Below are positions 17,928-27,077 of a DNA stretch of 64,000 nucleotides, piece after piece; positions within the stretch are counted from its first letter, which is position 1, and every line of letters begins with the position of its first letter. The stretch is taken from assembly GCA_963968595.1 (NCBI GenBank), contig CAXAHJ010000005.1:1-64000 (forward strand), written 5' to 3'. A program made the translations under genes and the position numbers. This DNA is from GCA-2730975 sp937893275. GTDB lineage: Bacteria > Verrucomicrobiota > Verrucomicrobiia > Opitutales > Seribacteraceae. The notes under the pieces were generated by a model, which saw only the letters and a program-made list of their open reading frames with translations, was not told the origin of the DNA and ran no database searches.

Positions 17928-18581
17928 ATGACGAAAAAGGAACGGGCTAATTTTGTGAGTGGACGATTGGACGAGCTTTATCCCGATCCGCCGATTCCTC
18001 TAGATCACAAGGATGAGTACACTTTGCTCGTAGCAGTCTTGCTTTCGGCCCAATGCACGGATATCCGAGTGAACAAAACGACGCCCGCCTTATTTGCCTT
18101 GGCTGATAAACCGGAGCAAATGGCAAAGCAATCGGTGGCGGACATCGACGCCATCGTGCGACCCTGTGGCTTGGCTCCCAGAAAGGCTACCGCTATTAGA
18201 GACCTCTCTCGAATCCTCGTAGATAAGCATGAGGGGTGCGTACCCGACAGTTTCGAGGAACTGGAAGCATTGCCCGGAGTGGGACACAAGACGGCATCTG
18301 TAGTTATGACTCAGTCCTTCGGTCACCCCGCGTTTCCCGTGGACACCCATATCCACCGCCTCGCTCAACGTTGGGGCTTAACCAACGGCAAAAGCGTAGT
18401 CCAAACCGAAACCGACCTGAAGTCTTTGTTTGCCGAGGAAACTTGGGATCGTCTGCACCTGCAGATTATTTACTATGGTCGCGAACATTGCTCGGCTCGT
18501 GGTTGCGATGGTACCGTTTGTGAAATTTGCCGCGCCTGTTACCCGAAAAGGCGTAAACCCGTGGTAACGAAAAAAGCTTAA
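17928..18581 (+). CDS. nth: endonuclease III
   Basis: The 217-residue base-excision repair glycosylase/AP lyase removes oxidised pyrimidines. The helix-hairpin-helix LPGVGHKTA carries catalytic Lys121, and Asp139 lies in PVDTHIHR. The C-terminal iron-sulfur region has Cys188, 193, 198, 201 and 204. This spacing differs from the E. coli C-x6-C-x2-C-x5-C pattern but still offers at least four cysteines. The ATG at 17928 is chosen over an opening 22 codons earlier because MTKKERANF fits the family N-terminus. It is divergent from clpB and convergent with the GYF-LRR gene. Confidence 0.92.
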   Translation: MTKKERANFVSGRLDELYPDPPIPLDHKDEYTLLVAVLLSAQCTDIRVNKTTPALFALADKPEQMAKQSVADIDAIVRPCGLAPRKATAIRDLSRILVDKHEGCVPDSFEELEALPGVGHKTASVVMTQSFGHPAFPVDTHIHRLAQRWGLTNGKSVVQTETDLKSLFAEETWDRLHLQIIYYGREHCSARGCDGTVCEICRACYPKRRKPVVTKKA

Positions 18582-18591
18582 AGCCTAACCG

Positions 18592-19947
18592 CTAGCCTGC
18601 CTGAACGAGCATGTCGGGCCGGGCATCGCGCAGTTTTTGAAGCGCTTCCGCCGACAACCCGGATCGCCAAAGGTACACTTCCTTCAATGAGGTCATGCCC
18701 GACAAGGCGTCCACCACGGAATCATCCAAGCTTGTTCCCACCAAGTTGAGACACTTGAGCTTACTTAGGTTCGAAAGACCGGAGACCCCACGAGACGTGA
18801 TGCCTTTGTTGTCCTCGAGATAAAGGTTCCGCAGGTTTGGAATTTTGGAGAGACGAGAAACTGCCAAATCCGTGAGGTTGCCCTTGCTCAGATCGAGCCA
18901 AACGATTTTTTGGGCGAGCACCTCAATGGCGGGAAGGTCTTCGTCGTTCAGACCAAGATCAGGTTCGACGGATGCCACGCAGTGAAGCCCTTTGCCGTCC
19001 GAAGACTTGAAAAATTCTAGGCCGGTAGAACGCAGGCTTTGGATATGGTCGTCGGTAAGGGTGATGCCAGCGAAGTTTGCCGCTCCGGGTTCCTCTTGAG
19101 CGGAAGCTGCAGGAGCAGGCGTTTCCTTTGCGACAGGTGGGATCTCCACGGGGATGCCCATTTTTTTGAGGATCGGTCCCACAGCTTGCGGTGCGGCAAA
19201 ATAGGCACCGAATCCAATTATGCCGAGGATGAGAGAGATCACGAAAAGGACTATAAACGTCGTAAAGACCTTAGATCCTATCCCGGCTCCTTTTACGACG
19301 ATAACAGTCTGCCCCTTATTCATGCCCGACATCTTTCGACCACTTACTTGCCGACGACCTCCTCGACGCTTGCGAGGTCGCGGTTCGTCATCAAAATCAT
19401 CATAGTCATCGGCTTCCTGTTGCCGGTTTCGTTTACGCCGACTGGGAGCCGGTTCCTCGTCGTTGTCGTCTTCCGTTTCCGAAGGTCGAGCAGGTGGCGG
19501 AGCAGAAGCAACATCGCTCGAAGGGGCAGCAACAGGCACGGGTTCCTGAGGTGGAGGCTGCGCGGAAACGGGCTCTGCGGGAGGAACGGCGGCAAGTGGA
19601 GGTTGAACTTGCTGGACAGGTGGTGCAGCAGGGGCTATCGGCGGGGGAGCTTGGACGGGCGGAGAAGCTACGGGAGTTTCGAACGTGTCATCCTCGAAGT
19701 CCTCGAATTGGCCTTCCCATTGTTTGAGCTTTTCGTAATCAACATCCGACTCTTCAGACGCGATTTCCTCAGTGGTAGAAGAGGAATCGGGGGCGGAAAG
19801 CATTTCTCCAAGTTGTTGCCATTCGGTTCCGCCCTCGAACAAACCAAAGTCGGTTACCCCAAATTGGCCTGCATCGAGGAAGCTCTTTACTTCCTCGAGA
19901 CTGTAAGGGCCATATTGTTGGCCATCTTTAGAGACGTGAATTCCCAC
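18592..19947 (-). CDS. GYF-domain, proline-rich, leucine-rich-repeat membrane protein
   Basis: The 451-residue protein combines three parts. A GYF_2 domain fills residues 1-50 (YGPYSLEEVKSFLDAGQ), a module that binds proline-rich peptides. A proline- and charge-rich linker (about 75-215) leads to one membrane helix (about 228-255, TTFIVLFVISLILGIIGFGAYFA). A C-terminal leucine-rich region (about 290-450) has repeats such as LSKIPNLRNLYLEDN and LSNLSKLKCLNLVGT. The GYF part would face the cytoplasm and the LRR part the periplasm. GYF_2 proteins with a single helix are frequent in Verrucomicrobia and Planctomycetes, but their roles are mostly unknown. It is convergent with nth. Confidence 0.8.
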   Translation of the reverse strand: MGIHVSKDGQQYGPYSLEEVKSFLDAGQFGVTDFGLFEGGTEWQQLGEMLSAPDSSSTTEEIASEESDVDYEKLKQWEGQFEDFEDDTFETPVASPPVQAPPPIAPAAPPVQQVQPPLAAVPPAEPVSAQPPPQEPVPVAAPSSDVASAPPPARPSETEDDNDEEPAPSRRKRNRQQEADDYDDFDDEPRPRKRRGGRRQVSGRKMSGMNKGQTVIVVKGAGIGSKVFTTFIVLFVISLILGIIGFGAYFAAPQAVGPILKKMGIPVEIPPVAKETPAPAASAQEEPGAANFAGITLTDDHIQSLRSTGLEFFKSSDGKGLHCVASVEPDLGLNDEDLPAIEVLAQKIVWLDLSKGNLTDLAVSRLSKIPNLRNLYLEDNKGITSRGVSGLSNLSKLKCLNLVGTSLDDSVVDALSGMTSLKEVYLWRSGLSAEALQKLRDARPDMLVQAG

Positions 19948-20035
19948 TTAGTTTCCTAACGATTGCTTAAAAGGTGCGAGGCCAGTTTAAAAAAACGAAA
20001 TTGGCCGAAAGTTCAAGATCAAGCGTCATTGAGAA

Positions 20036-21784
20036 TTATTTAACCACAGAACCCTCGGAGGGTTTCGAACGAAGCCAATCAACGAGAATTTCAATTTCCT
20101 CGCCAGTCAGTTTTTCATCGCGAGCAAAAGAGGGCATGCGATCGTTATCTTTGCCATAGAAACGTTCGTGAGAGGGATCGGCAACAATAGCGGTCAACCA
20201 ATCCCGCGAACCGTAACCGGTGAGATCGGGAGCCGAACCTTCGTCCTCGTCTTCGATGTCGTGACAATCGATACAGCCCAATTCATCAAAGAAGACGTCG
20301 AAGCCTTCTTCTCTATCTTTTTCAGACAGTGGTTTTTGGTAGGGAAGACTGGCGATATCCGACAAGAGGGCCGCTACCTTCGGGACAAGCGCCTTTTCTT
20401 TCTTGTCAAACCTCTTGAGTACTTTGGTTGCCATCTTGCCGTCCTTGAACGCGGTGCCGCCAAAATATTTCGTGGAAACATAATGATCGTAATCAAGCAA
20501 TTCTTCGAGCCATTCGCGACTAGCAATTCCGGCAAGGTCGGGGGCGGATTGGTTAGAATCGACGGGGAAGCCTCTGCCGTCATGTCCATTGTAAAGATGG
20601 CAACTGGCGCAATTGGAAGAAAACAAACGGCGCGCGCGGTTTTCATGGTCCTCTCGCAACAAGGTGACGGCACCGCTAGGCGGAATACCTTGCTCGTCGG
20701 CTATTTCCACAACCCGTTTTGCCAGCCAATCGGCTTCCTCAACGGCGGCGAAATGCTTCTTATTCGCACGGTCTTCCGAAAATGCGAGAAAAGTAAGAGC
20801 TCCCGCCCCTATTAACAAGCACCAGAGAAAACCGATGTTGAAACGGTGACCTTTTTCCGACTTGCCGATAAACGGTTGGGCGAACATCAAGAGCACAACA
20901 AAAGCGGGAATAATTATAGCTCCCCAGAAAGCAGGAACATACTTGAGCAACTGGAAAAGAAATAGAAAATACCATTCCGGACGAGCGGGGAATTCGTTAG
21001 CTGGATCGGCGGGTGGGCCTAGTGGAGCCCCATGAAAGTATAGGGTAAGCACAATAACCGCTAACGCCACAGCTAAACAGGCAACGGCATCTTTCAGCAC
21101 TTGATCCGGCCAGAAATAAGAGTCCCGTTTGGGTCGAGGTTCCTTGGCATGGATACCATGACGACGGAACAGGTAAATGTGGCCGACAACAAGTGCAATT
21201 AGAGCTCCAGGCAGAACCCCGGCGTGAAGAGCAAAGAAGCGCGTAACCGTGTGATGCCCGTATTCTGTTCCACCGATTACAAGCTTTTGAAGGTAAACTC
21301 CAACGAGAGGCACCTCGGCTATGAGGTTTGTAGCCACTGCAGTCGCCCAGTAACCTTTCTGGTCCCAAGGAAGCAGATAACCTGTGAGTGAAAGACCTAA
21401 AGTAACTCCCATGAGAGCAATGCCGAACCAAAAGTTCAGTTCCCGAGGAGCCTTGTAAGCTCCGTCTATGACTACCTGCATGAGGTGTAAGACCAGCAAG
21501 ACAACCATGGCCTGTGCCATGTAGTGGTGAATTCCGCGAAGGAACCATCCGCCCCATACGTGATATTGGATGAAGTAAACGCTTTCCCAAGCCGTCTGCG
21601 CACTGGGACTGTAAAACATCCATAAAAGCGTACCTGTTACGACTTGAGCGAAAAACGCGAAGGTTAGGCAACTACCCCAAACATATCGCCACCTAGCGCC
21701 ACCAGGCACTTTTTCGTAAAGGGCTTCCTTGATGAGGGTCCGAAAACCGGAACGATCATCAAGCCAGTCTATAACCGCCTTCAT
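20036..21784 (-). CDS. cytochrome b fused to a diheme cytochrome c
   Basis: The 582-residue fusion is the core of a bc1/b6f-type quinol oxidoreductase. Residues 1 to about 355 are cytochrome b, with heme-ligand histidines in GIHHYMAQA...VLHLMQ and in HTVTRFFALHAG...VGHIYLF, and the PEWYF quinol-site motif. The remainder holds two CxxCH heme c sites (CASCH near 395, CIDCH near 506), each followed by a methionine-containing cytochrome c fold. The c domains replace a separate cytochrome c1. The ATG overlaps the Rieske gene stop by four bases. Similar b-c fusions occur in Gram-positive and PVC bacteria. Confidence 0.9.
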   Translation of the reverse strand: MKAVIDWLDDRSGFRTLIKEALYEKVPGGARWRYVWGSCLTFAFFAQVVTGTLLWMFYSPSAQTAWESVYFIQYHVWGGWFLRGIHHYMAQAMVVLLVLHLMQVVIDGAYKAPRELNFWFGIALMGVTLGLSLTGYLLPWDQKGYWATAVATNLIAEVPLVGVYLQKLVIGGTEYGHHTVTRFFALHAGVLPGALIALVVGHIYLFRRHGIHAKEPRPKRDSYFWPDQVLKDAVACLAVALAVIVLTLYFHGAPLGPPADPANEFPARPEWYFLFLFQLLKYVPAFWGAIIIPAFVVLLMFAQPFIGKSEKGHRFNIGFLWCLLIGAGALTFLAFSEDRANKKHFAAVEEADWLAKRVVEIADEQGIPPSGAVTLLREDHENRARRLFSSNCASCHLYNGHDGRGFPVDSNQSAPDLAGIASREWLEELLDYDHYVSTKYFGGTAFKDGKMATKVLKRFDKKEKALVPKVAALLSDIASLPYQKPLSEKDREEGFDVFFDELGCIDCHDIEDEDEGSAPDLTGYGSRDWLTAIVADPSHERFYGKDNDRMPSFARDEKLTGEEIEILVDWLRSKPSEGSVVK

Positions 21785-22338
21785 GTCAGGGGAACTTGCT
21801 CCGCTAGATTCGGCCGAAATTGCTGAAAGCGAACATATACGAAACCGTCTTCAATTTTTGTCTCAAGGCCATCCATCCCTCGCGGACTAGGACTGGTATC
21901 ATCGGAAACCGAACCGTCCAGCGCGAAAGAACTATTGTGGCAGGGACAAAAGAAATCTCTTCGATCAGATCGATGGTCTATGGCACAACCTAGGTGCGGA
22001 CACTTGAGGTTAAAGGCCTTTACCTTCTCGCCTTGTTTAATAAGGTAAACCGCTCCTACGGGGACATTAGTGAGGGTAGTCCACGCATCAGTTACCCGTT
22101 CACGAACAATGCCGAACCTCGTTGGCGTACCATCCTCCGGCAATGCCGAAAGGGATGCAACCTTGGACCAAGGAATCTTGCCGGCATCACCATCACCGTT
22201 ACCGCTTACAGGATCAAGAAAGGCGGGAACGCCTGCGGCAAAAGGAAAAACGGAGCAAGCAGCAGACACCCCAACAGTTGCTTTGGTAATGAATGCTCGA
22301 CGATCTCCATCGTCAGTAGAATCTTTAGGTTCGCTCAA
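21781..22338 (-). CDS. Rieske iron-sulfur protein of the bc complex
   Basis: The 185-residue protein moves electrons from quinol to the cytochrome c domains. An N-terminal anchor (about 13-35, RRAFITKATVGVSAACSVFPFAAG, Tat-like with RRAF) precedes the [2Fe-2S] fold with motifs CPHLGC and CPCHNSSF. It is first in a two-gene unit with the cytochrome b-c fusion. The pair together contains all redox centres of a bc complex, and no separate c1 gene is present nearby. Confidence 0.92.
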   Translation of the reverse strand: MSEPKDSTDDGDRRAFITKATVGVSAACSVFPFAAGVPAFLDPVSGNGDGDAGKIPWSKVASLSALPEDGTPTRFGIVRERVTDAWTTLTNVPVGAVYLIKQGEKVKAFNLKCPHLGCAIDHRSDRRDFFCPCHNSSFALDGSVSDDTSPSPRGMDGLETKIEDGFVYVRFQQFRPNLAEQVPLT

Positions 22339-22506
22339 AATGGTAAAAAAGAATTTTAGTCACAATATCCATGAGGCATGACATTCCAAGCTCAGAGAAC
22401 CGCGACTCAGCTTTTTCTCTAAGGTGAAACTAATCCGTTTCTTCAAGATTAGGAGAAATCGAAAGATAGAGTAGTTAATAACTGGATGCAGAAATCTTAA
22501 CCCACT

Positions 22507-22532
22507 GTTCCTTACCATTAAGATTAAGGAAC
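22507..22532 (-). terminator. hairpin downstream of the MORN-repeat gene
   Basis: GTTCCTTA and TAAGGAAC form a perfect eight-base-pair stem around a ten-base loop, 15 bases beyond the stop of the minus-strand gene. No U-run follows on either strand, so it may be a weak terminator or an mRNA 3' stabiliser. Confidence 0.4.
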
Positions 22533-22546
22533 GAAATCTACTTAAC

Positions 22547-23896
22547 CTAGGGAAGTGGAGGCAAGGGAGGAAGTCCGCCGGAATCGGCGGGAGCAGGGAT
22601 GGCGCCTGGAAGCGGAGGAAGAACTCCGGCATCTCCGCCTTGTGTGTCAAGAGAAGGTAAAGGGGGAGGCAAAACGAGATCAACTGCAGGGGTAGCAGGA
22701 GGTGGCGGGACAACCAAGGCATCAGAGGATGCCGGATCGGCACCCGAAGAATCGAGCGGGGGTAACCCTGGAAGGTCGCCGGCGGGAGCAGGAGGAGCTG
22801 GTGGTGGGAAATCCAGCGTTGCCGGTGGTTCTACGGGGGCAGGAAAATCCAGAGGTGCTCCGGGAAGGGGATCAACGCTTCCGGGAACGGAACCGCTATC
22901 TAGAGGAGGGAAATCGGGAAGGCTATTGTCAGGCGGTGGAGGAGCTGGAGGAGGTGCGGGAGGAAGTCCCGAATCAAGTGGAGGAGGAAAAGTCGGATCA
23001 GTAGTCAGTGTGTCGAAAGGAATTGCAGGATCGGTGACGCCAAGTGGGGTACTGGGAATTGAATCTAGACCTCCGCTAGTAGAAGTTGCATTGTCTAGTG
23101 GAGGAAAAGGCGGGGTTCCGGTAAGCGGAAGGGGATCCGGCGTTGGAACCGGAGACAGTTCCGGAAAACTGGATGTCGCAGGTAAACTGGTATCTAAACC
23201 TGCAGGGTTTGCAGGAAGACCCGGCAAGGTGTCCAATGCAGTTCCAGAAGTAACGGGGGTGACCGAAGAGGGTTCGATGGGAGGGAACGATGGAACTGGA
23301 TCAATCGCAGTTTCGACCTCGGGAAGAGCGGTTTGCCCTTCGGGAATAGATGTATCGGTGGTAATGCCCAACTCAGTACTCGGAGAACTTGAGCGGACGG
23401 GTGCAGGAGTTAGGGGCATCGAAAGATCGATCTGGGTGCCATCGGATCTCCAAGTGACATCTTGCCCATGTCGCTGCCCGTTGGTATACGCCCTAACGTA
23501 CATTTTTTGTCCATTGGGCCACCATCGAGTTACGAGACCGTGCCATTTCCCTTCGTGATAATGACGTTCGTACATCTTTTGTCCTTCGGGAAACCAGCGC
23601 GCACTAAGACCGTCTCGCTTCCCTGCTTGATAGGTTTCGTCAGTCGCAACAAAATCACGACCATTTTCATTTTCGATCGTAACGATTCGTCCGGAGAAGG
23701 GTTCGTTGGCAAAGGTCTTGAAGAGTAAACCATACCGACGCTCAAAAAAAGTATCGTACTCATCGGCTTTTATCTGAACGGCATCTTGGCTTGCCGGAAT
23801 CGCAACACTACGAGATGCGTGCTCGTAAGTGTTGGTGCAGCAAGTCAAAGAAAGGCTGGCACAGGCCAGAAAGATATTAAAGATGGGCGAATTCAT
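22547..23896 (-). CDS. MORN-2/YwqK-like repeat lipoprotein with long proline-rich tail
   Basis: The 449-residue protein begins with a lipoprotein-like signal (FLACASLSLTCC, residues 9-20; the lipobox is imperfect). Residues about 75-155 contain three MORN_2 repeats of the YwqK type (DGLSARWFPEGQKMYERHY, HGLVTRWWPNGQKMYVRAY). From about 160 to the end the chain is proline, serine, leucine and aspartate rich, with recurring FPPLD or LPPLDS units, and ends in LPPLPPLP. The gene is a single transcription unit. YwqK repeats are often called antitoxin-like in databases, but nothing here supports a toxin partner. A surface or cell-wall-spanning lipoprotein is a reasonable inference; function is unknown. 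Confidence 0.7.
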   Translation of the reverse strand: MNSPIFNIFLACASLSLTCCTNTYEHASRSVAIPASQDAVQIKADEYDTFFERRYGLLFKTFANEPFSGRIVTIENENGRDFVATDETYQAGKRDGLSARWFPEGQKMYERHYHEGKWHGLVTRWWPNGQKMYVRAYTNGQRHGQDVTWRSDGTQIDLSMPLTPAPVRSSSPSTELGITTDTSIPEGQTALPEVETAIDPVPSFPPIEPSSVTPVTSGTALDTLPGLPANPAGLDTSLPATSSFPELSPVPTPDPLPLTGTPPFPPLDNATSTSGGLDSIPSTPLGVTDPAIPFDTLTTDPTFPPPLDSGLPPAPPPAPPPPDNSLPDFPPLDSGSVPGSVDPLPGAPLDFPAPVEPPATLDFPPPAPPAPAGDLPGLPPLDSSGADPASSDALVVPPPPATPAVDLVLPPPLPSLDTQGGDAGVLPPLPGAIPAPADSGGLPPLPPLP

Positions 23897-24108
23897 GACT
23901 TAAATCATAGGAAAAACGATCTTCTTTGCAAGGCAGAATAAGAAATCCCTTACATTTGGATTGCCCTCAAGATTTATTTGTGCTTATGGCAACTATCTTG
24001 CTGATTAAGTTACTACAGCTTAGAACAAAAAAACGACCCATGTCCTGCCTTCCTAGTTTTGTTCCTTATTTTCGCGGAAAAAAACTTCAGTTTCTTGATT
24101 GCCTTTCT

Positions 24109-24138
24109 ATCAAAAACGATCAAAAACGATCAAAAGCA
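24109..24138. repeat. three tandem copies of a ten-base unit
   Basis: ATCAAAAACG occurs twice in a row, followed by ATCAAAAGCA and a further ATC. The array lies 35 bases upstream of the membrane pyrophosphatase start, within its 5' leader, and could change by slippage. Confidence 0.75.
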
Positions 24139-24173
24139 ATCATCGGTATAATTGTTGGCAAACTAATACAAAA

Positions 24174-26372
24174 ATGAACTTACAGGAACTAATATATTGG
24201 ATTCCGGCGGCTGGTGTCGTCGCACTTCTTTTTACATTTTGGAAGACCTCCCAAGTCACTGCGGCAGATGCGGGGACCGAACGCATGCAGAACATTGCCA
24301 AGGCGATTCAGGATGGGGCCATGGCCTTTCTAAAGGCAGAGTACCGCGTTTTGGCCATATTCGTTATATGCGTGGCTGCGCTTTTGGCTTGGAGCGGATA
24401 CGAAAATGAAAGCTCGGATCCACTGGTGGCTGTTTCCTTTGTAGTCGGAGCTCTGTGTTCCGCATTGGCGGGCTTTCTAGGAATGCGTGTAGCCACAAAA
24501 GCCAATGTGAGGACGACGAACGCTGCTCGAGAAAGTCTGGGTAAAGCTCTGGAAATAGCCTTTTCCGGCGGTGCCGTGATGGGTCTTGGAGTGGTTGGAT
24601 TGGGGATTCTTGGCCTAGGCGGACTATTTGCCTACTTCGGCACACATTTCAATGCCTTTGAGGGAGGGGATGCCCTGACGAAGACTCTCGCGGTAATCAC
24701 AGGTTTTTCCTTCGGGGCTTCTTCCATTGCTTTGTTCGCACGCGTGGGCGGGGGAATTTATACTAAGGCAGCTGACGTCGGTGCCGATTTGGTAGGAAAG
24801 GTAGAAGCCGGGATTCCCGAGGATCATCCGCTCAATCCCGCCACCATTGCAGATAACGTGGGTGATAATGTAGGTGATGTTGCAGGCATGGGAGCGGACT
24901 TGTTTGAGTCCTATGTCGGATCGATCATAGCCACGATGGTACTTGGCGCCGCCTTAGTTTCCGGCTCTCCGGACTTCCAGGACTTCCTCGGAGGACTATC
25001 CCCCGTAATGCTACCGCTCGTGCTAGGAGCAATCGGCATAGGAACATCCATTCTCGGCACTTTCTTCGTCAAGGTACGCGAGGGTGGAGATCCTCAGCGT
25101 GCTCTCAACATCGGAGAATTTGGTTCATCTGCGGTAATGGTTCTAGCTTCATACTTCGTAATCAACAAACTTCTTCCGGAAACTTGGCATGTCGACGGCA
25201 TCGAGTATACGGCTATAGGCGTGTTCTGGGCTACAATCATTGGCTTGGCCGCCGGGTTGGCCATTGGCCTGATCACAGAACACTATACGGGGACTGGCAA
25301 GAAACCCGTAAGATCCATTGTCGAGCAAACTGTCACAGGATCAGCCACTACTATCATCGCCGGTCTAGGAGTTGGAATGATCTCCACCACTTTCCCCATC
25401 CTCGTAATCGCCGCGTCCATTATAGGAGCATACGAATTGGCAGGTCTTTACGGTATTGCTATCGCCGCCGTAGGGATGCTTTCGAATACTGGAATTCAGC
25501 TTGCAGTGGACGCCTACGGACCAATTTCCGATAATGCAGGGGGTATTGCCGAAATGGCAGAACTTCCTGCCGAGGTGCGCAAACGTACGGACAAGTTGGA
25601 TGCCGTCGGCAATACAACAGCAGCAATAGGAAAGGGTTTTGCAATTGGATCCGCAGCACTAACTGCACTGGCGCTCTTTGCCGCTTTTACGGCATCTTAT
25701 AACCAAACTCATGTGGAAAAATTAGCTGCAATAGACATTACCAAACCCGAAGTCATGGCTGGTCTCTTTGTCGGAGCCATGCTGCCCTTTCTCTTTAGTG
25801 CTTTGGCAATGAACGCCGTGGGAAGAGCTGCCATGTCGATGATTCATGAGGTGCGTCGCCAGTTCCGAGATATTCCCGCGCTAAAGAAAGCTTTAGAAGT
25901 CATGAAACGAAACGAAGGTGTAGATTCAGAGGATTGGAATAAGGAGGACAAAGGTGTATTCGACAAAGCCATAGATGAAGCAGAATACGGGGAATGCGTA
26001 TCGATCTCAACACAGGCCGCAATTCGTGAAATGGTGGCTCCCGGCATGATTGCCGTCATGACACCCGTAGCTGTGGGTTTTCTTGGCGGAGCGACGATGC
26101 TCGGTGGACTCCTTGCCGGGGTAACCGTATCGGGTGTACTTTTGGCCCTGTTTCAATCGAATGCAGGTGGTGCTTGGGACAATGCCAAGAAAATGATCGA
26201 AGAAGGCTACGAAGTCGGCGGAGAAAAACTGGTAAAGGGTTCCGAATCCCACAAAGCGGCGGTGGTCGGCGATACAGTTGGAGACCCTCTCAAAGACACC
26301 TCGGGACCCTCCCTCAATATTCTGCTCAAGTTAATGACCGTTGTGGCGCTTGTAATTGCACCTATGCTGTAA
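24174..26372 (+). CDS. hppA: membrane-bound cation-pumping pyrophosphatase
   Basis: The 732-residue enzyme has about 16 membrane helices and couples pyrophosphate hydrolysis to cation export. Family motifs are present: DVGADLVGKVE and DNVGDNVGDVAGMGADLFESY for Mg-pyrophosphate binding in the middle, and GDTVGDPLKDTSGPSLN at the C-terminus. The GNTTAA stretch, rather than GNTTKA, marks the potassium-dependent subfamily; whether protons or sodium are pumped is not decided. The ATG at 24174 starts MNLQELIYWIP, directly before the first helix; the frame opens 25 codons upstream in the repeat-bearing leader and that part is rejected. Confidence 0.95.
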   Translation: MNLQELIYWIPAAGVVALLFTFWKTSQVTAADAGTERMQNIAKAIQDGAMAFLKAEYRVLAIFVICVAALLAWSGYENESSDPLVAVSFVVGALCSALAGFLGMRVATKANVRTTNAARESLGKALEIAFSGGAVMGLGVVGLGILGLGGLFAYFGTHFNAFEGGDALTKTLAVITGFSFGASSIALFARVGGGIYTKAADVGADLVGKVEAGIPEDHPLNPATIADNVGDNVGDVAGMGADLFESYVGSIIATMVLGAALVSGSPDFQDFLGGLSPVMLPLVLGAIGIGTSILGTFFVKVREGGDPQRALNIGEFGSSAVMVLASYFVINKLLPETWHVDGIEYTAIGVFWATIIGLAAGLAIGLITEHYTGTGKKPVRSIVEQTVTGSATTIIAGLGVGMISTTFPILVIAASIIGAYELAGLYGIAIAAVGMLSNTGIQLAVDAYGPISDNAGGIAEMAELPAEVRKRTDKLDAVGNTTAAIGKGFAIGSAALTALALFAAFTASYNQTHVEKLAAIDITKPEVMAGLFVGAMLPFLFSALAMNAVGRAAMSMIHEVRRQFRDIPALKKALEVMKRNEGVDSEDWNKEDKGVFDKAIDEAEYGECVSISTQAAIREMVAPGMIAVMTPVAVGFLGGATMLGGLLAGVTVSGVLLALFQSNAGGAWDNAKKMIEEGYEVGGEKLVKGSESHKAAVVGDTVGDPLKDTSGPSLNILLKLMTVVALVIAPML

Positions 26373-26378
26373 AAGAGT

Positions 26379-27077
26379 CTAGGCGGTCTCGCCCGCCAGT
26401 TCGGCGAAAGCTGTACGGGTTGCAGTATCGGCCTTGTAGTAGGCTGTTCCAGCCACAAAGACATCCACTCCCGCCTTGGTGCAAAGTGGCAAGTGTTCAG
26501 GAGTTACTCCACCGTCAACTTCGATTAAATAACGATGTCCTTCCTTTTCGCGAAGCTCATGGAAAATCCCGACCTTGTCGAGAACTTCCGGCATAAAGGC
26601 TTGTCCCCCGAAGCCGGGTTGCACGGTCATGCAAAGAACAAGATCCACCTCATCGAGATAGGGAAAGATTTTTTCGGGGCGTGTATCCGGATTGATGACA
26701 ATACCTGATCGCTTGCCCAGAGCACGAATCCGAGAGAGAGCTTTTGCATGATCGTAGTCGGGTTCGATGTGTATGCTGATAAGATCTGCTCCGGCCTCGG
26801 CAAAGGCATCCAAAAATTGATGGGGGCATTCCATCATTAAATGGACATCTAGAAAAATTTCCGTTCGGCGACGCAAGTCCGCCACTGTCTGGGGTCCGAA
26901 CGTTACATTGGGAACAAAATGTCCGTCCATCACATCCAAGTGAACCCAGCGGCGACCGTCATGTTCGATTTCGGCAAGCGAGCCAGCTAAGTCAGCATGG
27001 TCTCCGGCTAGGATTGAAGGAGCTAGAATCCGAGGGCGAGATTCACCGAAGAAAGTATCAAGGTCAGTAGTCACCAT
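26379..27077 (-). CDS. rpe: ribulose-phosphate 3-epimerase
   Basis: The 232-residue TIM-barrel enzyme interconverts ribulose-5-phosphate and xylulose-5-phosphate. Motifs are APSILAGD, HLDVMDGHFVPNVTFGP with a metal-binding His/Asp set, and VQPGFGGQAF. It is the last gene of the rpmF-plsX-fabH unit and overlaps the LptE-like gene by seven bases. It is convergent with the pyrophosphatase gene, whose stop is only six bases away, leaving no room for an intergenic terminator. Confidence 0.95.
   Translation of the reverse strand: MVTTDLDTFFGESRPRILAPSILAGDHADLAGSLAEIEHDGRRWVHLDVMDGHFVPNVTFGPQTVADLRRRTEIFLDVHLMMECPHQFLDAFAEAGADLISIHIEPDYDHAKALSRIRALGKRSGIVINPDTRPEKIFPYLDEVDLVLCMTVQPGFGGQAFMPEVLDKVGIFHELREKEGHRYLIEVDGGVTPEHLPLCTKAGVDVFVAGTAYYKADTATRTAFAELAGETA

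Noticed and set aside
22599..23558. 319-codon glycine- and serine-rich plus-strand frame
   Set aside because: It is the reverse complement of the proline-rich tail of the MORN-repeat gene; Pro/Leu codons read as Gly/Arg codons on the other strand.
22547..23896. Toxin-antitoxin system based on the YwqK-like label
   Set aside because: No toxin gene is adjacent, and MORN_2 repeats alone do not show antitoxin activity.
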